Assembly (NCBI RefSeq): GCF_023701345.1
Contig: NZ_JAMPXE010000016.1
Coordinates: 1-37,982 of the forward strand
DNA length: 37,982 nt
DNA from: Rhodoferax sp.
Lineage (GTDB): Bacteria; Pseudomonadota; Gammaproteobacteria; Burkholderiales; Burkholderiaceae_C
Direction of reading: 5' to 3'
Shown: piece after piece, positions 8,903 to 15,871 of the stretch
How positions within the stretch are numbered: the stretch's first letter is position 1
Layout of the letters: each line of letters opens with the position of its first letter
Translations under genes and position numbers: made by a program
Notes under the pieces: model-generated
Told to the model about the DNA's origin: nothing
The model's input: the letters and a program-made list of their open reading frames with translations, nothing else
Database searches by the model: none

Positions 8903-9903
8903 TGCCGGATGCGTGGGTTGATGATGCCGTAGGTCACATCCACCAGCAGGTTAACGATCATGACCATGCCGCCCAGCAGCAACATGCCGCCCTGCAGCAC
9001 GGGGTAGTCACGCCGGCCGATGGCTTCGATCATCCATTTGCCTACGCCGGGCCAGGAAAAAATGGTCTCGGTCAGGATCGCGCCGGTGAACAGCACGCCG
9101 ACCTGCAAACCGATCACCGTGATCACCGGGATCAGCGCATTGCGCAGCGCATGTAATGAGACCACCCGGAAGTTAGACAGGCCCTTGGCGCGGGCGGTGC
9201 GAATGTAGTCTTCGCCCAGCACCTCGAGCATGGCCGAGCGCGTCATGCGGGCGATCACGGCCAGCGGGTTGGTGCCGAGCACGATGGTGGGCAGGATCAG
9301 GTGCGTGGCTGCCGACCAGAACGCGTCCATGTCACCGGCCAGCCAGGTGTCGATCAGCAGGAAGCCGGTGACCGGTTCGATGTAATACATCACCGAGATG
9401 CGCCCGGACACCGGGGTCAGGTCGAGCTGTACCGAAAACAGCAGGATCAGCAGCAGGCCCCACCAGAAAATCGGCATGGAGTAGCCGGTGAGCGAGACGC
9501 CCATGACGCCGTGGTCCAGAATGGTGTTGCGCTTCACAGCGGCCAGAATGCCCGCCGGGATGCCGATGATCAGGGCGAAAAAAATGGCGCACAGCGCCAG
9601 TTCGATGGTGGCCGGAAACAGCGCCATGAATTCATTGAGCACGGGTTCATGGGTGATGATGGACTTGCCAAGGTCGCCTTGCAGCACACGGCCAATGTAG
9701 ATGCCGTATTGCACCAGCACCGGGCGGTCAAGGCCGTAGGCCTTGAGCAGCTCGGCGTGGCGTTGCGGGTCAATGCCGCGCTCGCCGGCCAGTGTTTCGA
9801 TGGGGTCACCCGGCACCATGCGGATCAGAAAGAACGCGACCAGCGTCATGCCGATGAAGGTGGGGATGATCAGGCTGAATCGGGTCAGGAAAAAACGAAG
9901 CAT
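8899..9903 (-). CDS. dppB: Dipeptide ABC transporter permease DppB
   Basis: The 334-residue permease (E. coli DppB has 339) opens with the characteristic N-terminal helix FFLTRFSLIIPTFIGMTLVAFFLIRMVPGDP and carries the large periplasmic loop. The EAA loop DYIRTARAKGLSNFRVVSLHALRNALIP precedes the last helices, and it ends VDVTYGIINPRIRH. It is the first gene of the dppB-C-D-F-A unit. No clear Shine-Dalgarno sequence precedes the ATG at 9903. The only upstream space before the SWIB gene (86 bases) is partly taken up by that gene's terminator, so the operon promoter must lie within about 40 bases or transcription must come by read-through. Confidence 0.94.
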   Translation of the reverse strand: MLRFFLTRFSLIIPTFIGMTLVAFFLIRMVPGDPIETLAGERGIDPQRHAELLKAYGLDRPVLVQYGIYIGRVLQGDLGKSIITHEPVLNEFMALFPATIELALCAIFFALIIGIPAGILAAVKRNTILDHGVMGVSLTGYSMPIFWWGLLLILLFSVQLDLTPVSGRISVMYYIEPVTGFLLIDTWLAGDMDAFWSAATHLILPTIVLGTNPLAVIARMTRSAMLEVLGEDYIRTARAKGLSNFRVVSLHALRNALIPVITVIGLQVGVLFTGAILTETIFSWPGVGKWMIEAIGRRDYPVLQGGMLLLGGMVMIVNLLVDVTYGIINPRIRH

Positions 9904-9941
9904 CGGTAAACGATTGGTGTTGTTGGGCAGAATGATGCCAC

Positions 9942-9968
9942 AAACAAAAGGCCGACTTGCGTCGGCCT
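9942..9968 (-). terminator. Intrinsic terminator after the SWIB gene
   Basis: On the reverse strand the sequence reads AGGCCGAC-GCAA-GTCGGCCT followed by TTTGTTT. The 8-bp stem (9949-9956 with 9961-9968) and the GCAA tetraloop match the design of the dpp terminator at 4106-4132. It separates the SWIB gene from dppB. Confidence 0.85.
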
Positions 9969-9990
9969 GAGAAACTTTGGTTTGGCAGTT

Positions 9991-10443
9991 TTATTTCAAA
10001 TGTTTGCCAATCAAGCCAGCCATCTCGAACATGGTGACTTGCGCCTTGCCAAAAACTTCCTTGAGCTTGGCATCAGCGTTGATCAGGCGTTTGTTGATTG
10101 CGTCCTGCAGCTTGTTGGCCTTGATGTAGACCCACAGTTGCTTGACCACTTCAGTGCGCGGCAGGGCTTTTGAACCCACGACGGCAGCCAGTGCGGCACT
10201 GGGTGTCATGGCTTTCATGAAAGCGGCATTGACGGTGCGTTTGGCAGCGGGCGCTTTTTTGGCGGCAACCTTTTTGGCGGGGGCGGCTTTCTTGGCTGGA
10301 GCAGCTTTTTTAGCAGGCGCCGCAGCTTTTGCAGCGACTTTTTTAGCGGGTGCCGCAGCTTTTGCTGGGGCTGCTTTTTTAGCAGGAGCGGCTTTGGTGA
10401 CGGGAGCAGCTTTTTTAGCCGGTGCTTTTTTTGCAGTTGCCAT
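9991..10443 (-). CDS. Histone H1-like tail plus SWIB/MDM2 domain protein
   Basis: The 150-residue protein has two parts. Residues 1 to about 68 are almost only A, K, P and V in repeating AAPAKK and KKVAAK units, as in bacterial histone-H1-like proteins. Residues from about 70 to 150 (AFMKAMTPSAALAAVVGSKA, then TEVVKQLWVYIKANKLQDA and NADAKLKEVFGKAQVTMFEM) are a SWIB/BAF60b fold, a domain best known from eukaryotic chromatin remodelling and also found in Chlamydia and many Burkholderiales. The tail is expected to bind DNA without specificity; the function of the bacterial SWIB part is unknown. The ATG at 10443 with AAGGA 8 bases upstream is chosen over an open extension to 10548, whose translation is unlike the rest. 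The gene is monocistronic, with its own terminator, and divergent from rraA. Confidence 0.9.
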   Translation of the reverse strand: MATAKKAPAKKAAPVTKAAPAKKAAPAKAAAPAKKVAAKAAAPAKKAAPAKKAAPAKKVAAKKAPAAKRTVNAAFMKAMTPSAALAAVVGSKALPRTEVVKQLWVYIKANKLQDAINKRLINADAKLKEVFGKAQVTMFEMAGLIGKHLK

Positions 10444-10568
10444 AAGAAAGTCCTTTTCGTAGTTGATCAAACACCAGCAAAAAAAAGATCGGCTGGTTGG
10501 GGCGAATCCTACTGGAGAAAGCAGCGCCTTCATAGGGGGAAGACGCAAATTCTTCGGGGAAAAAGTTA

Positions 10569-10597
10569 TTTATGTTGGGTTTTTTGCAGATTTACAA
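10569..10597 (-). promoter_or_regulatory. Candidate sigma-70 promoter for the SWIB gene
   Basis: On the reverse strand TTGTAA (10592-10597) and CATAAA (10569-10574) are 17 bases apart, matching the -35 and -10 consensus at 4 of 6 positions each. Transcription would begin near 10562 and leave a leader of about 120 bases before the ATG at 10443. This is inference from consensus only. Confidence 0.35.
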
Positions 10598-10598
10598 T
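10570..10598 (+). promoter_or_regulatory. Candidate promoter for rraA, overlapping the SWIB promoter
   Basis: TACAAT (10593-10598) is a 5/6 match to the -10 box; the position 17 bases upstream reads TTATGT, a poor -35. Transcription would start near 10605, about 30 bases before the rraA ATG at 10634. It occupies almost the same bases as the opposite-strand SWIB promoter. Confidence 0.3.
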
Positions 10599-10633
10599 TT
10601 TCAGCGCCAATTAACCAAGCCGGGACGAATTTC

Positions 10634-11155
10634 ATGACCCCAACTTTTGCCACCTGTGATTTGTGCGACGCCCACAAAAATGCGGCCCCGGAGCACTTTC
10701 GGACGCTGCCGCCGGTGTTCAAAGACTTTGGCGCACGCCGGTTTTTTTGCGGTCCGGTGATCACCGTCAAATGCTTCGAGGACAACACGCTGGTCAAGGC
10801 GGCGGTCGAGTCATGCGGTTTTGAAGAGACTGCTGCCGGGCGCATTGGCAAGGTGCTGGTGGTGGATGGTGCCGGCTCGCTGCGCCGCGCCCTGCTGGGC
10901 GGCAATCTGGGTGCGGCGGCCGCCAGAAACGGCTGGGCCGGGCTGGTGATTGATGGCTGCGTGCGCGACGTGGCCGAACTGGCGGTGCTGGACGTGGGCA
11001 TCCGTGCGCTGGCCAGCATGCCCATGCCGACCGACAGAAAGAACCAGGGCCTGAAAGACCTGGCCGTGCAAATTCAGGGCGTCTGGGTTCATCCTGGTGA
11101 CTGGCTCTATGCCGACGCCGACGGCATGGTGGTCAGTGCGGCGCGGCTGTCCTGA
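10634..11155 (+). CDS. rraA: RraA-family protein (RNase E regulator / HMG-type aldolase)
   Basis: The 173-residue product matches the RraA fold throughout: TCDLCDAH at the start, FGARRFFCGPVITVKCFEDN (res. 30-49), VLVVDGAGSLRRALLGGNLG, GWAGLVIDGCVRDVAEL, then GVWVHPGDWLYADADGMVV. E. coli RraA (161 residues) binds and inhibits RNase E. Most proteins of this subgroup in other bacteria are 4-hydroxy-4-methyl-2-oxoglutarate/oxaloacetate aldolases, with a metal-binding G-x-x-R...D motif like the one seen here. Which role applies cannot be decided from sequence. I start at ATG 10634; the upstream open frame to 10463 encodes nothing family-like. Its 3' end overlaps the convergent DMT gene by 23 bases. 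Confidence 0.9.
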   Translation: MTPTFATCDLCDAHKNAAPEHFRTLPPVFKDFGARRFFCGPVITVKCFEDNTLVKAAVESCGFEETAAGRIGKVLVVDGAGSLRRALLGGNLGAAAARNGWAGLVIDGCVRDVAELAVLDVGIRALASMPMPTDRKNQGLKDLAVQIQGVWVHPGDWLYADADGMVVSAARLS

Positions 11156-12080
11156 CCCGTTCGGGCAAGGTGGCCAGCAGCACGCCGCCAAGGCACAGGG
11201 CAAATGCCAACAGCTGCAGGCCCGTGAGCCTTTCACCCAAAAAGAGCACGCCCACCAGCGCCGCAGAAATGGGCAGCATGACGGTGAACACGCCGGCGCG
11301 GGCTGCCGGGATGGTTTTGAGCCCGGTCATCCACAGCCAGACGGTCCAGACGCTGGCGGCCAGCGCATAAAACACCAGCAGCAGCCACATCGCCGACGGT
11401 ACGGACCGGAAGTCGAAACCCCAGGCGGCATACACACCCAACGGGGTCATCATGGCAAAGCCCCACAGGTTGATCAGCGCGGTGATGCGCTTGGGTGACA
11501 GGGTGCCGGTGAGTTTTTTGCCAATCACCGCGTAGGCGGCTTCACACAGCACGGCGGCGAATACCAGCAGGTTGCCCCACAGAGCGTTTTGAGGGTCAGC
11601 GCGGTCCGCTGTCGACAGCGCCGGTTTGGCAATGGTAAACAAGCCGATACCGATCACGGCCAGCGCAATGGCCGCCCACACCCGCCGGCCGATGCGTTCA
11701 CGCAGAATCAGCCAGCTCAACAGCGCCACCGCCGTCGGAATGGTGGCCATGATGATGCCTGCCGACACAGCGGTGGTCAGGCTGACGCCGAACAGCATGC
11801 AAATGGTGAACATGAAATTGCCCAGGAACGACTCCAGAAACAGCAGTCCTTTGGTGTGGCGGCTCATGGCTGGCTCATGGGCCGGCTTGATCAGCCAGTG
11901 CGGCATGGCCAGCGCGCCAATGCCAAAGCGCAGCCAGCCCAGCAAAAAGATGGGCATCACCGCCACCAGCGGCTTGCTCAGGGCCACATAGCTGCCGACC
12001 AGCGACATGCTGGCGGCCAGCAACAGGTAGGCGAGCCAGCGGGGTGCGGCGTGGGACGAATCTTGGATGGGTGGTGTCAC
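11133..12080 (-). CDS. DMT-superfamily (EamA) transporter
   Basis: This integral membrane protein has two tandem EamA halves (about residues 13-140 and 160-300 counted from the GTG at 12080) and about ten hydrophobic helices. Family-type features are visible: LSKPLVAVMPIFLLGWLRFGIGAL in half one and GERLTGLQLLAFALCLGGVLLAT at the end of half two. Such proteins export or import metabolites such as amino acids or nucleotides; the substrate is not inferable. The frame is open up to an ATG at 12185 (350 residues), but the first 35 residues there are polar and not family-like, so I prefer GTG 12080 (VTPPIQDSSHAAPRWL), although no clear ribosome site is visible. It is divergent from the agmatinase gene and convergent with rraA. 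Confidence 0.85.
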   Translation of the reverse strand: MTPPIQDSSHAAPRWLAYLLLAASMSLVGSYVALSKPLVAVMPIFLLGWLRFGIGALAMPHWLIKPAHEPAMSRHTKGLLFLESFLGNFMFTICMLFGVSLTTAVSAGIIMATIPTAVALLSWLILRERIGRRVWAAIALAVIGIGLFTIAKPALSTADRADPQNALWGNLLVFAAVLCEAAYAVIGKKLTGTLSPKRITALINLWGFAMMTPLGVYAAWGFDFRSVPSAMWLLLVFYALAASVWTVWLWMTGLKTIPAARAGVFTVMLPISAALVGVLFLGERLTGLQLLAFALCLGGVLLATLPERVRTAAPH

Positions 12081-12206
12081 GTTTGAAAATGGAACGATGA
12101 AAAAAAGGCATCCATGAGGCCCGATGCTGTGAGGCACAGACGCATTGCGAGTCAGTGGATTGACCGATGGTATGTGAATTGGCACCTTGAACGCGCCTTA
12201 ACTCCT

Positions 12207-12253
12207 GATAATTTACGGTGCCGATGCTTGCCTGCCCAACCAGTCAGCAAGCA
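12207..12253 (+). promoter_or_regulatory. Candidate -10 box and leader hairpin of the agmatinase gene
   Basis: GATAAT (12207-12212) is a 5/6 match to a -10 box; TTGAAC (12187-12192) lies upstream at a short 14-base spacing, so the promoter call is weak. Within the presumed leader TGCTTGC (12225-12231) and GCAAGCA (12247-12253) form a 7-bp stem with a 15-base loop, ending just before the ribosome site AAGGA of the ATG at 12274. It could be an RNA leader structure or an operator dyad. Confidence 0.3.
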
Positions 12254-12273
12254 CTTATTTCAAGGATATTTTC

Positions 12274-13191
12274 ATGTCAATTGGTGAATTTGCCTATGCC
12301 AACCACAGCAACCGGTTTCTGGCGGCCCCCGAACTGGCGCAGCAGCCCTTTGCCGTGCTCGGCATACCTTTTGACGGCGCGGTGACGAACCGGCCCGGTG
12401 CGCGCTTTGGCCCGCAGGCCATTCGCAGCGCCAGCCTGATGCTGTGTGACGGCCTGCACCCGCATTTCGAGGTGACTCCGCTGGGGCACCTGGGCGACGG
12501 CCATGACATGCGCCTGCCCAACGCCTCGCCGCTGGCCGAGGTGCGCGCGCTGATCCAGGCCCAGGCCAGCGCGCTGATGGCGCGTCACCACTGCGTTTTT
12601 TTGGGCGGCGACCATTCCGTTACCTTGCCCCTGTTGCGCGCCGCCCGGCAACAGCATGGGCCGCTGGCGTTGGTCCATTTTGATGCCCATTGCGACACCT
12701 GGAGCGACCATTTTGGCGAGCCCTCGGGCCACGGCACCTGGACTTATGAAGCCATCCAGCAGGGCCTGGTGAGCCCGCAGCACACGGTGCAAATCGGTCT
12801 GCGCTCCAGTGGTGCACGGGCGGCGCGCAACCATGTGCAGGACCGGGGCGGCCTGATCTTTACCGGGCGCCAGTTGCGCGGCCTCGACGGTGCGGGGCTG
12901 CAACCGGTGATTGGGCAAATCCTGGCACGCCTGGGGGACCGCCCGTGTTACCTGACGCTCGACATCGACTGCCTCGACCCCGCCTTTGCGCCCGGCACCG
13001 GCACGCCCGAGCCCGGTGGCCTGAGCAGCTCGCAGGTGTTGACCCTGCTGGAAGAACTCAGCGCGCTCAATATGGTTGGCATGGACTGCGTCGAGGTGGC
13101 GCCCGCCTATGACCATGCCGAACTCACCAGCGCCGCAGCCGCCACCTTGGTCTGGACCTATTTGTGCGGTCAGATCGCCAAACTTGGCTGA
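12274..13191 (+). CDS. speB: Agmatinase (ureohydrolase family)
   Basis: The 305-residue protein is a manganese ureohydrolase with all metal ligands visible: H114 in GGDHS, D137/H139/D141 in DAHCD, and D230/D232 in DIDCLDP. It follows E. coli SpeB closely by eye (GIPFDGAVTNRPGARFGPQAIR at 30-51, HGTWTYEA at 153-160, FAPGTGTPEPGGL, NMVGMDCVEVAPAYDHAE). The expected reaction is agmatine + water to putrescine + urea; a 4-guanidinobutyrate hydrolase of the same family is the main alternative. The ATG has AAGGA 8 bases upstream. The next gene, a gamma-glutamylputrescine-oxidase-like flavoenzyme, begins 12 bases after its stop, which supports a putrescine-linked role. Confidence 0.92.
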   Translation: MSIGEFAYANHSNRFLAAPELAQQPFAVLGIPFDGAVTNRPGARFGPQAIRSASLMLCDGLHPHFEVTPLGHLGDGHDMRLPNASPLAEVRALIQAQASALMARHHCVFLGGDHSVTLPLLRAARQQHGPLALVHFDAHCDTWSDHFGEPSGHGTWTYEAIQQGLVSPQHTVQIGLRSSGARAARNHVQDRGGLIFTGRQLRGLDGAGLQPVIGQILARLGDRPCYLTLDIDCLDPAFAPGTGTPEPGGLSSSQVLTLLEELSALNMVGMDCVEVAPAYDHAELTSAAAATLVWTYLCGQIAKLG

Positions 13192-13203
13192 AAGCCCTGT
13201 TGC

Positions 13204-14502
13204 ATGCTGCTCGACTCCGACACCCAGCTTAACCAGCACAGTTATTACGAGGCCAGCGTGCAGCGGGAGGCTGTCGCGCCACCGTTGCAAGGCCACATCA
13301 ATGCCGACGTGCTGGTGGTCGGTGCCGGTTTTGCCGGTTTGTCGGCAGCCATCGAACTGGCGCAGCGCGGCTACCAGGTGGTGGTGCTGGAAGCTGACCG
13401 GGTGTGTGCCGGGGCGTCGGGGCGCAATGGCGGCCAGGCCCTGGCCGGTTTTGCCAGCGGCCAGGCGCCTTTTGAGCAACAACTCGGTCCCGCGCAGGCC
13501 AGGCAGGCCTGGGACCTGTCGCTGGCCTCGCTCGACCTGATCGACCAGCGTATCGCCGACTTCCAGATCGACTGCGACCGCCAGCACGGCTACCTGCATG
13601 TGGCCGACTCGCCCCGCAAGGCGCGTGCCCTGGCCGCCGAGATGCAGGCCATGGCGCATTACGGCCTGGTGACCGAATTTGCCATGGGCACGCAGGTGCA
13701 GCGTCACATTGCCAGCCCGCTGTACCAGGCATGCGCCTTTGATCGCAAGTCGGGCCACCTGCATCCGCTCAAATACGGCCTGGGGCTGGCACGCGCCGCC
13801 AAAAGCCTGGGTGTGCAGATTTATGAGTATTCGGCGGTCACCGGACTCACGCGTGGCAAGAAATTAACGGCCCGCACCGCGCAGGGATCGGTCACCGCGC
13901 CCTTTGGCGTGCTGGCCGGCAACTGCATGCTGGCCGAATACGGCCCCAAGGTGGCGCCCGACATCGCGCCGCGCATCATGCCGGTGGGCACCTACATGAT
14001 CGGCACCGCGCCACTGGCACCCGGGTTGTGCCAGCGCCTGATCCCCAGCAACGCGGCGGTCTGCGACAACAATTTCATCCTGGATTACTTTCGCTTCAGC
14101 GCCGACCACCGCATGCTGTTTGGTGGCCGCGTTAGCTACACCACCCGTACCCCAGCGAACCTGCAAGCCGTGATGGCAACGCGCATGGCCAGGGTGTTTC
14201 CCGAACTGGGCAACACGCCGGTCGAGTTTTTATGGGGTGGCTTTGTCGACATCAGCATGAACCGCGCGCCCGACTTTGGGCGTTTGGGAAACAAGCTGTA
14301 TTACCTGCAGGGTTTCAGCGGCCATGGTGTGGCGCTCACCGGCCTGGCCGGGCAACTGGTGGCCCAGGCGGTGGCGGGGCAAGCCGAGCGCTTCGATGTG
14401 TTTGCCAATTTGCAGCACCGCCGTTTTCCGGGCGGGCCGCTGCTGCGCATGCCCAGTCTGGTGCTGGGCACGCTGTACCACCGGCTGCGCGACGCGTTGT
14501 GA
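13204..14502 (+). CDS. puuB: FAD-dependent oxidoreductase, PuuB-like (gamma-glutamylputrescine oxidase family)
   Basis: This is a DAO-family flavoenzyme of 432 residues, near the 426 of E. coli PuuB. A dinucleotide-binding motif VVGAGFAGLSAAIELAQRG lies at residues 38-56, followed by the acidic end of beta-2 (VLEADR) and ASGRNGGQALAGF, the FAD-contact region typical of PuuB/OrdL proteins. The C-terminus shows GFSGHGVALTGLAGQLVAQAV, the second FAD contact. PuuB oxidises gamma-glutamylputrescine to the aldehyde with release of ammonia and peroxide. The gene is probably cotranscribed with the agmatinase gene (12-base gap), while the PuuA-like synthetase that would make its substrate lies 20 kb away at 34.8 kb. 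Direct oxidation of another amine is possible because the family is broad. Confidence 0.8.
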   Translation: MLLDSDTQLNQHSYYEASVQREAVAPPLQGHINADVLVVGAGFAGLSAAIELAQRGYQVVVLEADRVCAGASGRNGGQALAGFASGQAPFEQQLGPAQARQAWDLSLASLDLIDQRIADFQIDCDRQHGYLHVADSPRKARALAAEMQAMAHYGLVTEFAMGTQVQRHIASPLYQACAFDRKSGHLHPLKYGLGLARAAKSLGVQIYEYSAVTGLTRGKKLTARTAQGSVTAPFGVLAGNCMLAEYGPKVAPDIAPRIMPVGTYMIGTAPLAPGLCQRLIPSNAAVCDNNFILDYFRFSADHRMLFGGRVSYTTRTPANLQAVMATRMARVFPELGNTPVEFLWGGFVDISMNRAPDFGRLGNKLYYLQGFSGHGVALTGLAGQLVAQAVAGQAERFDVFANLQHRRFPGGPLLRMPSLVLGTLYHRLRDAL

Positions 14503-14858
14503 GCAGGATCACACGATCCAGACCTTGGTAGCAGAGCCAGCGCGCGATTAGAAATTTGTATCGACCGGTTGAATTCAAGAGCGTCATTCATCACACCAGG
14601 CTACTGAGTGCATCCAGCGGGCTAGTGTAGTGTTTGACTCTTGAAGGAACTTCAGTAACCATCCTCCGGCTTTGCCGGAGGATGGTTACTAGGTCAGGCG
14701 ATGTCGCACTGGCGACGGCAGACAAATCGAATTTTGCGGCAAAGCCTGCCAGTTCAATTGCGGCAGTTTCATCATTCATCATAGCCAGCAGAACTAGGCG
14801 GCTAGGCCACACCATTGGCACACCCACCTGAGACTGGCTGCCCTGGAGCTTGATGAAT
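14503..14858. other. Gene-free 356-base gap with remnants
   Basis: No credible gene is present between puuB and the convergent BASS-family gene. A 78-codon open frame on the reverse strand (14591-14827) and a 65-codon one on the forward strand (14634-14831) overlap each other and match no family I know; both read through the perfect hairpin at 14654-14690. The reverse frame could be a decayed fragment of a mobile gene, but nothing diagnostic survives. Confidence 0.5.
14654..14690. repeat. Perfect 17-bp inverted repeat with 3-base loop
   Basis: AGTAACCATCCTCCGGC (14654-14670), loop TTT, then its exact complement GCCGGAGGATGGTTACT (14674-14690). No T-run follows on either strand. It could be a REP-type palindrome, a strong RNA stem protecting the 3' end of puuB mRNA, or a target for a hairpin-recognising transposase. 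Confidence 0.85.
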
Positions 14859-15866
14859 TCACCCTCTCAGTGTCCTGGTATCGCGCGGTTCTCGATCCAT
14901 GTGGGATGCCCGATCTGCCCAGCGTTGCGCCAGCACACCGCAAATGGCCAACTGCAGCGGGTGGTAAATCATGATGGGGATCAGGATCAGGCCGAGCGCC
15001 GGGTTGGCACCAAAAATCAGATGCGCCATGGGTACGCCCGATGCCAGCGTCTTCTTGGAGCCGCACAGCACTGCGGCAATGCGGTCTTCCTCTGGCAGTT
15101 TCATCAGGCGTGCTGCCAGCCCGGTGAGCTTGAGCATGATGAAGAACAACACCATGGTGAAGAACACGGTCTGCAGCACCACCACATAACCGTACTGGCT
15201 CCAGATGCCTTGCTGCACCGAGTCGGCAAACGAGGTGTAGACCAGCATCAGGATGGTGAGCCGGTCCACGATCTGGATGCGCGCCTTGTGCCGTGCCGCC
15301 CAGCGGCTCAGCAGCGGCCGCATGGCCTGGCCTGCCACCAGCGGCAACACCACCCACAGCAGCAGATTGACCACCACCGGCCCGACGTCAAACGCGGCCC
15401 CTTCGCGGCCCATGGCCCAGGCCATCCACAGCGGGGTCAGCACCACACCAATCAGCGACGACAGCGTGGCGTTGAACAAGGCTACCGGCACATTGCCGCG
15501 CGCCGCCACGGTGAGTGCCACCGACGACGACACGGTGGAGGGCAGGGCACACAGGTAAAAGAAGCCGAGCTGCAAGTCGGGCGACATCCAGCTGTTGCTG
15601 AGTCTGAGGAAACCCAGGCCGAGCAGCGGAAACACCAGAAACGTGCTGGTCTGCACCAGCAGGTGCACACGCCAGCGCGTCACGCCCTGGCGCAAGGACG
15701 CCATGGACAGCCCTAGCCCGTTGAGAAAAAACACCAGCGCAATGCCTACCTTGTTGAGCACGTCCGGATGCAAGAAGCCCCCCTGCGCGCCGGGCTCGGG
15801 CCAGACAAAGGCCAGCGCCACCGCCAGCAACATGCCCTTCATAAACCAGTCGAATTTGAACTTCAT
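14859..15866 (-). CDS. Bile acid:sodium symporter (BASS)-family membrane protein
   Basis: The 335-residue membrane protein has about ten hydrophobic segments and the layout of the BASS/YfeH subgroup: NKVGIALVFFLNGLGLSM, CALPSTVSSSVALTVAARGN (res. ~118-137, the conserved crossover with polar residues), and VLCGSKKTLASGVPMAHLIF late in the protein. Some relatives carry bile acids, pantoate or other organic anions with sodium; the substrate of the YfeH subgroup is unknown. I start at ATG 15866 (MKFKFDWFMKG), 5 bases after the gamma-glutamyltransferase stop at 15872. An ATG at 15890 would overlap that gene. It is the last gene of the eight-gene ABC-GntR-GGT unit, suggesting transport of the same or a related compound. 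Confidence 0.85.
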   Translation of the reverse strand: MKFKFDWFMKGMLLAVALAFVWPEPGAQGGFLHPDVLNKVGIALVFFLNGLGLSMASLRQGVTRWRVHLLVQTSTFLVFPLLGLGFLRLSNSWMSPDLQLGFFYLCALPSTVSSSVALTVAARGNVPVALFNATLSSLIGVVLTPLWMAWAMGREGAAFDVGPVVVNLLLWVVLPLVAGQAMRPLLSRWAARHKARIQIVDRLTILMLVYTSFADSVQQGIWSQYGYVVVLQTVFFTMVLFFIMLKLTGLAARLMKLPEEDRIAAVLCGSKKTLASGVPMAHLIFGANPALGLILIPIMIYHPLQLAICGVLAQRWADRASHMDREPRDTRTLRG

Positions 15867-15871
15867 ACGGA

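Noticed and set aside
10142-10462. Forward frame of repeated LAGAAFLAGAA text that looks like a membrane protein
   Set aside because: It is the antisense of the lysine/alanine repeats of the SWIB protein; the apparent hydrophobicity is a by-product.
12193-12273. A possible guanidine or polyamine riboswitch before the agmatinase gene
   Set aside because: The leader is short, and I see none of the conserved stems or bases of known guanidine classes. Only a simple stem is supportable.
12277-13764. A 495-codon reverse-strand frame opposite agmatinase and puuB
   Set aside because: It mirrors two well-recognised genes with intact catalytic motifs, and its translation is rich in H, R, G and Q, as expected for the antisense of GC-rich code. 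No family resemblance.
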